Assembly: GCF_020687805.1 (NCBI RefSeq)
Contig: NZ_JAJEWQ010000006.1
Coordinates: 214,110-278,109 of the forward strand
Length of the DNA stretch: 64,000 bases
Direction: 5' to 3'
From: Planctobacterium marinum
GTDB lineage: Bacteria; Pseudomonadota; Gammaproteobacteria; Enterobacterales; Alteromonadaceae
Part shown: piece after piece, positions 43,204 through 53,652 of the stretch
How positions within the stretch are numbered: the first letter of the stretch is position 1
How the letters are laid out: every line of letters begins with the position of its first letter
The notes under the pieces: generated by a model
What the model saw: only the letters and a program-made list of their open reading frames with translations
Databases searched by the model: none
Told to the model about the DNA's origin: nothing
Made by a program: the position numbers and the translations under genes

Positions 43204-44433
43204 ATGAACAGAGCCCTATGGTTTCGTATACACAGTTTTGTTGGTTTTAAACTGGCAATTTTGATGTCTTTTATTTTAGTTACCGGCACACTCGCTGTGC
43301 TATCTCACGAATTAGATTGGGCCACCAACAAGGCGATGCGCGTTTCGCCTGACTCGGTCAATCGGTTGCGCTTTGATTCGGTTTACCGCGCGGCGTATGC
43401 ACATTCTGAGCAAGGGCGTTTAATGTACATCAACGCTCCCATCGATCCCTGGTTTGCAACAGAAGCCATCTACCAATATCCACAAGGCTTGCATCGGCAT
43501 TATTTTCATCCTGACAGCGGGGCCTATCAGGGGGATGGACGTTGGTATAATTGGCAACGGTTTTTCAGAATGTCCCACCGTCACCTGATGCTTCCCACCG
43601 TCATTGGTATAACGGTTGTCGGGATTTTAGGGGTTTTTATGTTGCTGTCGTTGCTTACCAGCTTTGTTGTATATAAAGGTTGGTGGAAAGGCTTTAGTCG
43701 TCTGCCCAGAACCCGTAACAGGCAGCTATTTTGGGCTGATATGCACCGTCTTACCGGTGTCTGGAGTATGTGGTTTGTGCTGATTATTTCAGTAACGGGA
43801 GTATGGTATCTGGCAGAAAGATGGGGAGCTAACGCACAGTATCCACAACGGGCTAAAGCGGTTACTCAACAGGCTGTCAGCGAGGCGGTATTGCCTTCAC
43901 CTGAGCGCTTTGAAGCATTGTTACATCAGGTGGCCGTGGAATATCCCGAGCTAAAAATAGAGCGAATCTTGTTGCCACAAAAAGCCGGTCAGACGGTCAC
44001 TTTTCAGGGACAGGCAGAAGCGCTATTGGTGCGCCCACGTGTTAACGCGATGAGTTTTGATCCGGTCAGCGGAGAAACGTTGCAAATTCTGCAGGGGCAG
44101 GACATGAGCCTGCATGTTCGCATTTCAGAGGCTGCAGATCCTCTGCATTTTGGGACTTTCGCAGGCCTGACTTCTAAACTTATTTACTTTGTCTTCGGTA
44201 TCGTTTTATGTGTACTTGCCATTAGCGGCACCTTTATATACGGTGTCAGAATTGCTAAAAACGACCGGCTATTGCGGCAATCGATTCAGCGCGAGGAGGC
44301 GGGAAGCAACGCGATTATCTGGCGAGCGGCAACAACTACAATGAGTTGGGGAAAGTGGCTTTCTGTGTTGTTTATTGCTGTATGTCTGGCACTTACTTTT
44401 TATATGTTTTCAGGGTTGTTTGACCTGTCCTGA
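43204..44433 (+). CDS. PepSY-associated TM helix protein, third copy (distinct subtype)
   Basis: 409 residues from the ATG at 43204 (MNRALWFRIHSFVGFKLAIL), which places the first PepSY_TM helix near the start as usual. The frame is open to a GTG at 43063, but that is only 14 bases from the Fur-like site. Helices lie at about residues 14-37, 130-155, 185-205, 320-345 and 385-405. FFRMSHRHLMLPTVIG, DMHRLTGVWSMWFVLIISVTGVWYL and FAGLTSKLIYFVFGIVLCVLAISG are typical. Its sequence is unlike the paired copies at 36 and 54 kb. It converges on a TonB siderophore receptor across a shared terminator. Confidence 0.85.
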   Translation: MNRALWFRIHSFVGFKLAILMSFILVTGTLAVLSHELDWATNKAMRVSPDSVNRLRFDSVYRAAYAHSEQGRLMYINAPIDPWFATEAIYQYPQGLHRHYFHPDSGAYQGDGRWYNWQRFFRMSHRHLMLPTVIGITVVGILGVFMLLSLLTSFVVYKGWWKGFSRLPRTRNRQLFWADMHRLTGVWSMWFVLIISVTGVWYLAERWGANAQYPQRAKAVTQQAVSEAVLPSPERFEALLHQVAVEYPELKIERILLPQKAGQTVTFQGQAEALLVRPRVNAMSFDPVSGETLQILQGQDMSLHVRISEAADPLHFGTFAGLTSKLIYFVFGIVLCVLAISGTFIYGVRIAKNDRLLRQSIQREEAGSNAIIWRAATTTMSWGKWLSVLFIAVCLALTFYMFSGLFDLS

Positions 44434-44436
44434 ATA

Positions 44437-44466
44437 AAAAAACGCTCCGTATATGGAGCGTTTTTA
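44437..44466. terminator. Bidirectional terminator between PepSY gene and TonB receptor
   Basis: Stem AACGCTCC/GGAGCGTT with a six-base loop, flanked by A-run on the left and T-run on the right, so it reads as a terminator on both strands. Confidence 0.85.
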
Positions 44467-44486
44467 AAATAGGCTGGTTTATAGCC

Positions 44487-46706
44487 TTAGAAGTTGTAGT
44501 TAACCTCGACAAAGGCACTGCGGGTTTCGCCGGGGAAATGACCGGTTCTGTCCAGGAATCCTGATTCAGCGTATTCTTTGTCAAACAGATTGTCTATGCG
44601 CAGCAACACACTGTAGTTGTCAACTTCGTAAATGATTGAAGCATCAGCAATAAAATAGGACTTAACGGTTTGGCCAGACAGGCTCAGACGCTCATCTACA
44701 TAGTCACCGCCAAAGGCTAACGCCAGGTTGTATTCCGGTAACTGGTAACGTGTCCAGAAACCTAAGGTATTGCGAGGGGCATTGGCAAATTGGTCGCCGA
44801 CATTGTTGCTAAAGCCACCACTGCCATTATCTTTTGTGATAACCGCGTCATTGTATGCATAGGCCAAACTCAGTACCCAGTTTTCGGTTAAGTCAGACAA
44901 CACTTCTATTTCCAGACCGTCACTGGTGACTTCGCCTAACGCAGCCAGGTTGTCACGACCATCATTCTCCGGATCTGTACCGGTATTTTGCAGAATATTC
45001 TGACGTTTAATCTGGTAAATTGCAGCGCGGAACAGGGTGGATTCATTAAACAGTTCGGCATTTATACCTAATTCAATAATCTCTCCGGTGACCGGATCAA
45101 AAGAGCCGCCCACTTCTGTTGCCTGGTTACCGATGCTTTGCGGTTGGTAGGAGTCTGCCCACTGCGTATAGATTGAGACATTTTCTGATGGTTTGTAAAT
45201 TGCTCCCAGGCGAAACGTTTGTTCTGTATCATCAAAGTCACTGCCTGCTGAGCCATCTTCAAACTTGTCGGTTCTGATGCCTGCTACCAGGGTGAATTGT
45301 TGCCACGCCAGTTCATTGAGTAGATAGGCGCCCTGGCGCTTTTGCGTGGAAGACGAATCTCGGTAACTCGGTAAATAGCTGTCTGAGTCAGTTAATCCGT
45401 AATCCGGATCATTGAGTCTCAGTGGAACAATATCCGTTGCCAGCGATGTTCCCGACAGGTATCTGGACACTATCGCGGCGATATCATCATTACCGCTGTA
45501 AGGGCGATAGGTACCAAAGTAGCCGTCAAAATCGCCATCAAAATGCTCAATACCAAACGCGGTACGTTGTTGTGCACCGAATGCCGTTGACTGATATTCA
45601 AAGTTAATACCCACGGACGTAGATTGCTCTTCGCGGATTTGATCTCTAAATTCCCGAAGTACTAAATCGGGGATCTCATCCATGTCGAGGTCAATCAACA
45701 CTCTGGGTTCGTGATATTGTTGATCTTGTTCATTATCGATAAACCGTACTTTCGCGTCATAGCTAAGATTACGGGTGATAGCACCTTCAAGGCTTACCTG
45801 AAAAACATCTGAGCGAAGGTTTAAAAAGTCGCTGGCTTCGTTATGATTCCAGCTCACATCGGTGTAGAACTCACCCTCATCATTGGTGGGCACACCACGT
45901 AATCTGTTGCCATCCAGATCCTGTGCATAATGGGTGTACTGGGTGGTGAGTAGGGCATTTTCAAATTCAAAGCGATAGCCCAGGTCGACAATGGTCACTT
46001 CGCTGGCGGTATTATCGCGAAATCCATCCTGTTCTTCGTAAAATAAGCCAACGCGACCACTTTGGTTGTTAAAGGTTTCTCCGGTTGCTTCTACCGAACC
46101 ACCGAAACGCTTGTCAGTGCCTAAGATCAGGCGGGCATTTGCCTGTGTTTCAGTTTTGGGCTTTTTAGTGACATAGTTGAATATACCACCCGGATCACCT
46201 GCACCATATAGCATACCTGCCGGACCTTTTAAAAAATCTACCTGCTCGACATTAAACAGTTGCGGAACGTTGAACCCGACATAGGGATCTCCACGCAAGC
46301 CATCAAAGTAGATTTCTTCCTGACGAAAACCGCGTGCCGTTACGCCGGCATAACTGAATAAGCTGACACCGGCGATATTGCGATAGAGATCTTTGGCATC
46401 ACGCGCTCCCTGGTCTTTGATAAGGTTTTCGTTGATGGACGTGATCATTTGGGTGGAATTGAGCGGGTCGACACTCAACTTCCCGGAATCGGATTCGCCG
46501 TTGCGATACAGATTAAGTGCCCGGCTGGTGACCTGAATTCTCTCCAGTGACTTTTGTTCTTGTTGTTCAGCCACCTGCGGTGTTACGTCAGATTCAACTT
46601 GTTGCGCCAATGTCTGAAGCGGCATATGTAGTGCGCCTAAAATACCCACTGCGATCAGTGATTGTCGCATTGGGAGTACTGAATTACGTGAGTTGGATGA
46701 TAACAT
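44487..46706 (-). CDS. TonB-dependent siderophore receptor
   Basis: 739 residues from the ATG at 46706; the frame is open to 46784 but that stretch is the Fur box. A signal peptide precedes a TonB box (LERIQVTSRALN) and the plug (KDLYRNIAGVSLFSYAG, VEQVDFLKGPAGMLYGAGDPGG, then NYVTKKPK), and a 22-strand barrel follows. The protein ends in EVNYNF, with the terminal phenylalanine typical of outer-membrane barrels. The plug motif GAGDPGGIFNYVTKKP is characteristic of ferric-siderophore receptors. A near-perfect Fur box lies upstream. The ligand is unknown. Confidence 0.93.
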   Translation of the reverse strand: MLSSNSRNSVLPMRQSLIAVGILGALHMPLQTLAQQVESDVTPQVAEQQEQKSLERIQVTSRALNLYRNGESDSGKLSVDPLNSTQMITSINENLIKDQGARDAKDLYRNIAGVSLFSYAGVTARGFRQEEIYFDGLRGDPYVGFNVPQLFNVEQVDFLKGPAGMLYGAGDPGGIFNYVTKKPKTETQANARLILGTDKRFGGSVEATGETFNNQSGRVGLFYEEQDGFRDNTASEVTIVDLGYRFEFENALLTTQYTHYAQDLDGNRLRGVPTNDEGEFYTDVSWNHNEASDFLNLRSDVFQVSLEGAITRNLSYDAKVRFIDNEQDQQYHEPRVLIDLDMDEIPDLVLREFRDQIREEQSTSVGINFEYQSTAFGAQQRTAFGIEHFDGDFDGYFGTYRPYSGNDDIAAIVSRYLSGTSLATDIVPLRLNDPDYGLTDSDSYLPSYRDSSSTQKRQGAYLLNELAWQQFTLVAGIRTDKFEDGSAGSDFDDTEQTFRLGAIYKPSENVSIYTQWADSYQPQSIGNQATEVGGSFDPVTGEIIELGINAELFNESTLFRAAIYQIKRQNILQNTGTDPENDGRDNLAALGEVTSDGLEIEVLSDLTENWVLSLAYAYNDAVITKDNGSGGFSNNVGDQFANAPRNTLGFWTRYQLPEYNLALAFGGDYVDERLSLSGQTVKSYFIADASIIYEVDNYSVLLRIDNLFDKEYAESGFLDRTGHFPGETRSAFVEVNYNF

Positions 46707-46768
46707 TTTTGAAAAATTCCAAATTGATAGTGTGTGCTTGAGTGTATAAAGAATAAGGATGTCGCGAA

Positions 46769-46783
46769 TGATAAGGATTATCA
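46769..46783 (-). promoter_or_regulatory. Near-consensus Fur box of the TonB receptor
   Basis: TGATAAGGATTATCA matches 13 of 14 informative Fur-core positions and is an almost perfect palindrome, 63 bases upstream of the chosen start. Confidence 0.88.
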
Positions 46784-46784
46784 T

Positions 46785-47099
46785 TCATAGTAGCAAATTG
46801 TTTATACTGTTTTTATATAAAGATGAGGTATAAGCAAGACATCGATTTTTTAAATATGACTAAAAGTTGTATTTGCTTCACAATCTACTGGTCTGATTGG
46901 ATTCTATGTAAACTGATAAAAATGATGATTACACTTTCAACTAGATAAGGATGGATTCAAATCAATTTAATAAAGATGTCTGAAGTGCTTGCATAATTCT
47001 TAACCTGAATCTTTAATTTAATCTGTACTGCACAAAAAGTGATAGCTCAATCGATTTTATAGCTGCTTTTACTGTGAGATGGTTGGCATCGGAGCCATT
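46785..47099. other. AT-rich intergenic region, no recognised feature
   Basis: About 315 bases between the TonB receptor promoter and the truncated binding-protein remnant. No ORF, hairpin or RNA signature was seen. Confidence 0.5.
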
Positions 47100-47381
47100 A
47101 TGAAAATCCGTTTAACATGGGTGAGTCTTATTCTGGGATGTTTGCTGGTTATTAAACCGGGAATAAGTCTGGCTAATGACAAATCAATCGTACTGGTTTA
47201 CCGCCAGCACAAGGAAACAGAAAATTACCACATTCCGGTACTCAGGAAAATTTATCGCGAATTGGGCTATCAGGTCGAGTTTGTAAAGGATTTAGAAAGA
47301 AAGTGTCGTTTATTAACAATTTATAAGAAATCCTTGACAGATCCGTTGACTGCTATCACCAATTTACCTTTTTGTCTATAA
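47100..47381 (+). pseudogene. Truncated periplasmic binding-protein remnant
   Basis: From the ATG at 47100, 93 residues. The signal peptide (MKIRLTWVSLILGCLLVI..SLA) and SIVLVYRQHKETENYHIPVLRKIYRELGYQVEFV look like the beginning of an orphan family-3 solute-binding protein, of which about 250 residues are expected. After residue 67 the sequence turns into KCRLLTIYKKSL and ends, with no second lobe. It is therefore probably a 3'-truncated fragment. The call rests on the N-terminal pattern only. Confidence 0.45.
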
Positions 47382-47837
47382 AGGTAATATTATAGCTACT
47401 CCTGCAACAATAGCCTTATCGCTGTCAATAAAGTCAATCGCAATTGTTGGTGCAATAATGAAAGATTCAAATGGATGCTCAAATGTTGCGCTTATTCTCC
47501 ATAAATCCTTTTCTTTTGGCTTAGAGCCCCTAATTTGCTCCTCTCCGAAGCCTAAGCCGAATCGCCACTGGTCAGAAGGGTGGTAGAATAGAGAGCTTGC
47601 AAACAAATTAACCCCATCACCTTCATGTCCATCTATTGTCCTTTCCCAAACTGTTCCGACCCCGAATTGTTTATTAAACTTATATTCGTATTCTACTCCG
47701 AATGTAAAATCAGTTTCCCCGTCAAAATTGGTGGAACCTAGGAAAACTCCCGGAAAATGCTTAGCATCACCAGCCGCTAAAGCGTTAATACTTATAAGTG
47801 CACACAATGTCGTGAGTGAGTATTTTCTTAAGGTCAT
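47376..47837 (-). CDS. Small outer-membrane beta-barrel-like protein
   Basis: 153 residues with a signal peptide (MTLRKYSLTTLCALISINALA). Alternating strands follow (FTFGVEYEYKFNKQFGVGTVWE, WRFGLGFGEEQIRG, IAPTIAIDFIDSDKAIVAGVAIIL). The layout fits a small barrel of about eight strands or a porin-like fold, without a named motif. It ends over the end of the truncated binding-protein remnant (6-base overlap, convergent) and lies next to a chemotaxis receptor. Base composition is AT-rich. Function not recognised. Confidence 0.62.
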   Translation of the reverse strand: MTLRKYSLTTLCALISINALAAGDAKHFPGVFLGSTNFDGETDFTFGVEYEYKFNKQFGVGTVWERTIDGHEGDGVNLFASSLFYHPSDQWRFGLGFGEEQIRGSKPKEKDLWRISATFEHPFESFIIAPTIAIDFIDSDKAIVAGVAIILPL

Positions 47838-47956
47838 TTTTAGTCTTCCTATTTTTATACATGTAGCAACTGTATTTAAATCATAATTATCATATAACTA
47901 ATTATAGTAGTTCTGGTTGCAGAGCAATATCATTCTATATTTTGGTTAACAACTAA

Positions 47957-49654
47957 TCAGGATGTCTTGAAAATATTAATATTGGTACGTAGCTCTATCA
48001 ATCGCTTCGCAATATTCTCATTAGCAACTGAAGTTTGCCTTGCGCCCACAGCAGTTTCTTCTGCTATTTGTGTGATGTTCATTAGTGTTTTGTTAACTTC
48101 TTGTGCAACCTGGGCTTGCTGTTCCGATGCAGCTGCAACCTGGGTATTAAGATCTGAAATTTGATTTACAGCATTCGCGGCCTCAACAAATGCCTTGGCG
48201 GTATCTTCCCCTTTGGTTAAACAAATTGCTGTACTGCTTTTGCCTTTTGCCATACTTTCTACAGCATTTGCTGATTCTGTTTGAAGTCTCTGCACAAGCT
48301 CTTGTATATTGATTGTTGATTCTCTTGTTCGTTGTGCCAGAGACCTGACCTCATCAGCTACTACCGCAAACCCGCGACCACTTTCTCCGGCTCTTGCTGC
48401 TTCAATTGCAGCATTGAGTGCGAGTAAATTGGTTTGCTCTGCGATACTTTGAATGGTATCAGTAACCGTACCTATACTATCTGTCTCAGCTACCAAACTA
48501 GCGATGACATTAGATGCGTCTTGAACTTGGTCAGCTAGTTGTTCAATAATAACTCTTGCTTCTCTGGCTGTTTGCTGCCCAGATGCAACTTTTTCTTTGA
48601 CAGTTTCCGCCACAACACTGGCTTCATTTGTACTTCTTGCCACTTCTTGGGTGTTTGCACTCATTTCTTCAACCGCAGTGGCAACCATTTCAGTTTCAAG
48701 GTGTTGTGTTTCAACATTTTTTAAAGTTGCATCCATGGCTCGAAGCCCTTCTTCGGCAAGCTGACCTAGCTCATCAGCTTGAGTTGATACCCCTTTGATA
48801 ACTTTGTTCAACAAGATCATAAACTTGTTGAATGCTCTGGCGACATCACCAGTTTCGTCTTTTCCGTTTTCGTCTAAACGGAGTCGCAGATCGCCATCTC
48901 CTTCAGATACGTTTTTCAGTCGTGATAATAGACTATTAATAGGTACGACAATTGAGCGACTTACAACAAATGGAAGTAAAACAGAAATTAACAGTGCAAC
49001 AATGAATATTCCTACAATCATTTTAATAGCCAGACGTTCGACGGATTCAGCTTGTGTCGCTGACTCTTGCGTAAAGCTTTGGATTGAATCTAATAACATC
49101 ACAACTTCATGGTCTATTTTATCTTCAATTTTTTCGACAACTGAAGCCTGCTTTATCATTTCATTAATTTGACCAGAATGGGCAAGTTGGAGTGCGTTTT
49201 TAGTTTCAATTTTCAGGTTTTCAAAATTCAATTGTATTAGTTTGAGTTTACTAAAAATTATCTGGTATTCCTTAGTTGTATCTTCACTATTTAAATTACT
49301 AATTGCCTCCTGAGTAAATAAAGCTGCCTTTTTTAGCTCATTTTCAGTTATTGTTTGATATTCTGTAACCAGCTTCACATTTTTTTTAAATTCTTCCTCG
49401 GCTCCCAGGTACCCCATGTTGACCAAAGTTGCCTTGAAGAATACTCTTTCCAGGAATATTGCTTGTTCAAGTTGATGTTCTGTGACTTTTGTCAATAGAC
49501 GTGTTAGCGGGATATCTTCTTTTGCTATTTCTGTGATTTTAGCACCAAGTTTATTCATCTGAAAAATAGCTACAACCCCTATTAAAAAGATTGTAAGGAA
49601 CTGTAAGAAACCTTGGAGGTAGATTTTCTGGTAAATTCTTAGATTTTTAAGCAT
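47957..49654 (-). CDS. Methyl-accepting chemotaxis protein
   Basis: 565 residues: TM1 at about 11-33, a periplasmic helical domain to about 205, TM2 about 207-230, HAMP about 232-285 ([23 protein letters not shown] begins it), then the cytoplasmic signalling domain with the conserved hairpin tip [19 protein letters not shown] near residue 410. The periplasmic part is a single four-helix-bundle-like sensor without identifiable ligand residues. It is isolated: no che genes are nearby. It lies in the AT-rich, IS-scarred segment, consistent with accessory cargo. Confidence 0.93.
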   Translation of the reverse strand: MLKNLRIYQKIYLQGFLQFLTIFLIGVVAIFQMNKLGAKITEIAKEDIPLTRLLTKVTEHQLEQAIFLERVFFKATLVNMGYLGAEEEFKKNVKLVTEYQTITENELKKAALFTQEAISNLNSEDTTKEYQIIFSKLKLIQLNFENLKIETKNALQLAHSGQINEMIKQASVVEKIEDKIDHEVVMLLDSIQSFTQESATQAESVERLAIKMIVGIFIVALLISVLLPFVVSRSIVVPINSLLSRLKNVSEGDGDLRLRLDENGKDETGDVARAFNKFMILLNKVIKGVSTQADELGQLAEEGLRAMDATLKNVETQHLETEMVATAVEEMSANTQEVARSTNEASVVAETVKEKVASGQQTAREARVIIEQLADQVQDASNVIASLVAETDSIGTVTDTIQSIAEQTNLLALNAAIEAARAGESGRGFAVVADEVRSLAQRTRESTINIQELVQRLQTESANAVESMAKGKSSTAICLTKGEDTAKAFVEAANAVNQISDLNTQVAAASEQQAQVAQEVNKTLMNITQIAEETAVGARQTSVANENIAKRLIELRTNINIFKTS

Positions 49655-50330
49655 AAATTGTAATTCTCACGAATTTCCGAATGTTTTTCGTTCTTGTTGT
49701 AGAGTTATATGGAAAGTTATTGTTAACTTAATAGCTGCTTTGAATTTTTCTGTCGACGTCGAATACTCTTCATTGTCAAAAAATATTTTATTTATTTTCA
49801 GTTGGAAAATTAAAAAATGTGCCAAGGTTTCTTCATGAAATTGAATTTCCTTTAGTTGATGTGAAACTGTATTGAAAAACATTTCATAGCTACAAGTGTG
49901 GTTGAGAATGTATTATTACCTGATGCCGCGTAAGATTTTCTTAAGTTAATCGCGTTTCGTAAATACATAGATCCTATTTTAATTTTGTAAGTATCTTAAT
50001 TTTTTCAATTTGAAAAGTAGCATCGAAGTGTTTAAATTACCACTGCTAAACAACTTATTTTAGACTAAAGTATAATATGTGGAAGTGTATGTTTTGTTGT
50101 TTGTATTGCACATTTGGGCTTTAATATACTGTTTCTTTTTGAAATTAAAATTAATTGTAGGACGATACATATCAATGAAGTCTAATGGGGTAATATCAGT
50201 CGTAGTTACACTATGAGCAGTTTGAAAACGCGATGTTAAATTTTGAAAACTTCGCCATTTTGAAACGGCTTTATGAGGGAAAACAAACACTGAATCATTT
50301 TATACTACGTAAATCAGTCAATGAAAGTTA
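49655..50330. other. AT-rich gene-poor stretch
   Basis: About 675 bases upstream of the MCP gene. Two short minus-strand frames (71 and 76 residues) lack ribosome sites and protein-like composition. I see no RNA or mobile-element ends. Confidence 0.4.
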
Positions 50331-50336
50331 CATGAG

Positions 50337-50551
50337 TCAACTGCTACCTGGTTTTCTGAAATTACTGAAGCAGGTGATCGTTAGCCCCCTATAAAGACTG
50401 GCCAAGACATTGACTTTTTGATTGCAACCGATACATGCTATGAGAGATAAGAAAGAATTAATGGGATGACTTAAGCGTTTCACAATAAAATGGAGATGTT
50501 ATCCCACAGAACCTATGGCTTTAGTAACTTTGAAAGCTACAAGTTAGGAGC
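50337..50551 (+). pseudogene. Decayed ISL3-family transposase C-terminus
   Basis: Reading through stops and a frameshift, the translation gives QLLPGFLKLLKQ, LAKTLTF, LQPIHAM, then FHNKMEMLSHRTYGFSNFES. The last part is the hallmark C-terminus of ISL3-type transposases (FHNKMEM..RRAYGFRNFENYR). It is homologous to the remnant at 58311-58482. Two stop codons and a shift before the hallmark show it is dead. Confidence 0.7.
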
Positions 50552-50928
50552 AACGACTTGATACCCAGCGCAAGGTAAACAGACTTATTCTGAACGGCTC
50601 CAGAGTCACGGCTGCGAACGACCAGGCAATCCAGATAGACCGTTCACTGCCACTGTGGATCAGCACCTGTCGGTACATCAAACTGGCAGCTCCTAAAGCG
50701 CAGTGCGGGTTTTAGTTTTTCGGGTTGCCACATGCCTGGCTTGATGACAACAGAATATCGAGGCAGAAACTCAATTAGCAGGTGTAATTAGTCGGACGCT
50801 TACAAAATATGAGGTAAAAACAACATTGGCAGAACATAGTCTGCCACAGCTGATCGTAAAAGCCTCTTACTAAAGAAAAAGGCAGAAGTTTAACGGTTGG
50901 TTAGTAGGTGCCCCCTTTTATTCAATAT
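50552..50928. other. Gene-less stretch after the ISL3 remnant
   Basis: About 375 bases with short broken frames on the plus strand (for example a QNIEAETQLAGVISRTLTKYE stretch near 50.75 kb) that look like decayed coding sequence, but not identifiably of any family. Confidence 0.35.
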
Positions 50929-52982
50929 TTAATCATCTGAAACAGAAGATTGAACACCCTCAAGTTGACCGAAATTGTCGTTGGTTAAGACAAGCTTCTC
51001 AATTTTTATAAAATCTTCATACAATAATGTGCCTAACTTTTGAGAGCCCACTGCACTAAGGTGGTTGTTGTCGCGATATATAGGAACTTCGTCAATCTGT
51101 ATTATGCATCGATCTTTTATTTGGTCGCACATTTTATTTTTTGGATCTATCCACAGAACGTTTTCATACTTTTTAGCCAATGTACTAAAGAAGTTGTCTA
51201 AACCTTTGCTTTTTGATGCTGCCTGACTTGCTGTAAGCGCACTTTCGCAATGACTACTGGCAGAAAATGGCCTCTGAATACAATCAAATGTATCAATTCC
51301 TGTGAGTGCAACCTGACTAAATAAAACAATCAACTTTCCGTTTATAGATAAGAAATCAATAAATTTTTCAAAGGCGAGCTTTATTTGCTCTTCATGTTCA
51401 GTACAGACTTGATTTTCGCAATATTTTATTAATACGCTTTTGCTGTCAAAATCATCGCCAAAATAATAGGACCAACCTGCTGATATGATGAAAACATCAA
51501 ACTGTTCAAGTGCTTTAGTCAAAAGATTTCGATGATATTTTTTGCAATGTGGACTAATAATATCCGGCTCTACAAAGGAGATCGGCCCTTTATAATACCT
51601 GAACGCCGATATTCCAGGGATAGGCACACAACCTGAACCCGTATATCCTTCTACCGCAATGTTCATTTCTGAAAAGTGTGACCTAAACATAGGTATCAAA
51701 TGTGTTGCATGACTGTCACCTATAATTGCTATATTAGTATAGGCTTTTTGGGGGAGCGAAAGTTCATTGTAGTTTTTTAAATCTTTATCGCTGATTGCTG
51801 GAGGGTGACCGAAATGAATACCTCTATCCTGAATTAACTTAATACTCACCAAAATCAACACTAGTAACAAAAAAATACATGTTACAACTAAATTTCTTCC
51901 TGCCCTGTCTTCAGAATAACCGAGAACTCTTAGAGGCTTCTCAATCATTGTATACACTAAACGCCCAGATACTATGATTAAAAAAAATAAAAAAAGTGTA
52001 TCCAGAAATCTTTCAGAATTAAGGCCGAGATAAAATCCAAATACAACAATGGGCCAATGCACTAAATAAATAGAATAACTTGCTTCTCCTATAGGAATAA
52101 GCCATTTGTTAATTGCATTCTTGGCATATATTTTTTGATTGCCAGAGTAAATTAATAGTAATACTGAGATGCAAGGTAGTAGGTGTGAAATATAGGGTGA
52201 CGGAAACTGAGTCTTATCTATAAGAATCCAAGAACCAATTATTAGGAACCACGCAAATAAAAATAATTGAGGAGATTGTTTATCAGGTATAAATCTTTGT
52301 ATAAGATAACCTCCCATTCCTATACAAAACTCAAAAAGTCTGAATTGAGGTAGATAAAAAAGTGAATTATTAACATTAGCGGCTATTTGACCACTAGTAG
52401 GAATCCAAACAGATTTATCGGGTGTGTAATTTTTGAGCATGTAGATTAAAACTAAGTTAGTAATACTTACAAGAAACAACACAAATACTATTTTCCAAGT
52501 ACCTAACTTTCTTCTCAAAAACAACATTATAAATGGTGCTATAACAAAAAATTGCTCTTCAATTGACAATGACCAGGTGTGTAACAAAGGGCGCTGGTAA
52601 GACTCTATGTCGAAATAATCTACATTTGCGTAGAAATAATAATTACTCATCTGAATCGCTGAAAAAAATAAAGATTCAGCGTAGGACAGTAGGAGCTTCG
52701 GAGAGAAAAGACAAAAAGCAACAATCGTTGTGAATATTAGAACAAAAATAAGTGAAGGAAAAAGCCGAATAATGCGACGATGGAAGTACTGCCTAAAAGA
52801 AAAACCTTCCTTTTTTTCCCTTTGTCGATCATCATTGCGAGAAAGTAACCTGATATAACGAAAAACATATCTACAGCAAGATGATCTCCGGCCAGCCAAG
52901 AAACTTTTAAGTGTCCAAGTACGATTACTAAAACCCCGACAGCTCGCAGGCAAGTTACGGATTTAATGGTATGAAAATTCAT
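50929..52982 (-). pseudogene. LPS/O-antigen acyltransferase (acyltransferase 3 + SGNH), frameshifted at an A7 tract
   Basis: The start at 52982 gives the N-terminal acyltransferase-3 sequence (TCLRAVGVLVIVLGHLK, DMFFVISGYFLAMMID). After MIDKGK the frame is lost at seven T residues at 52811-52817 (A7 on the coding strand). The -1 frame then continues as KKEGFSFRQYFHRRIIRLFP through about ten membrane helices to a C-terminal SGNH domain with IIGDSHATHL and DNNHLSAVGS. Restoring one base rebuilds a normal OafB-like protein of about 685 residues. This could be a true mutation, a phase-variable tract, ribosomal slippage or a sequence error. Confidence 0.75.
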
Positions 52983-53039
52983 TCAGAAGGTGTTTAAAAT
53001 TCCGTGTCAGTAGATTAAATGTTAAGCACATTACCCAGT

Positions 53040-53232
53040 CTGTCCATTTAAAGGATAGCCAACTGTGAAAGCGACTGAGTTTAATTCTGTACTGGCATAG
53101 GTCACTTTTCAATGGCTTTGAGTATGACCGCATACAGCTACTTTAACAAGCTGTTCTGGTTGGGAAATGCTCTCTTATTTTAAGATAATGACGATAAACG
53201 ACTTCAATCGCGTTAGTAGTCGTATAGATAAC
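53040..53232 (-). pseudogene. Decayed IS256-family transposase C-terminus
   Basis: The minus-strand translation begins VIYTTTNAIEVVYRHYLKIREHFP, which matches the hallmark (V)IYTTNAIE..NR..RK..K.RGHFP of IS256/Mutator transposases. It is followed, after a frameshift, by EQLVKVAVCG and TYASTELNSVAF, in line with the usual family ending. Stops and shifts show it is inactive. No terminal repeats were recognised. Confidence 0.65.
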
Positions 53233-53652
53233 CCCAAGTTATTTCCTACATGGTACGCCTAAAAATTGATTACAATTTTCAGGTCTGCACTTCATATTAA
53301 AACCACTTTATTTATCTTATTCAGACTTTTCGGACTTGCATGCAGGAAGTTTGCTGGTCTTTTCTGTTGCTGCTTTATCTTCTTCCTGGCCACTCAATTG
53401 AGATATCGAACGCTTCGCCAAATTTTTTACCTGTCAGGGGTACAGTCGGCAACAACAGAGCAATGGGGTAGACACTGAGAAAAGTGACACAGCCAGATAC
53501 ACGCACCGAATTATGTGGATTAGGAAACCGGATTTTCAAATGTTAAAAATAATAATGCAAGTGATTATAATTTGTATTAATAGTATTAAATGGTGCGAAT
53601 TTCGATTAATATTCCCGCTACTGTAAAAACACCTATTCCAGATAATAAATCT
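53233..53652. other. AT-rich gap before the second iron cassette
   Basis: About 420 bases. A 70-codon frame at 53266 lacks a ribosome site. A weak Fur-like site lies at 53562-53576. Confidence 0.4.
53562..53576 (+). promoter_or_regulatory. Weak Fur-like box upstream of second DUF3325/DUF3649/PepSY/TonB unit
   Basis: TGATTATAATTTGTA matches 10 of 14 informative positions of the Fur core. The site is within an AT-rich background, so chance is a real alternative. Confidence 0.4.

Noticed and set aside
49667..50290. Two short minus-strand frames (71 and 76 codons) upstream of the MCP gene
   Set aside because: No ribosome sites, AT-driven composition, no recognisable family.
53266..53478. 70-codon plus-strand frame rich in Phe and Cys
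   Set aside because: No ribosome site and not protein-like; it lies in a decayed IS region.
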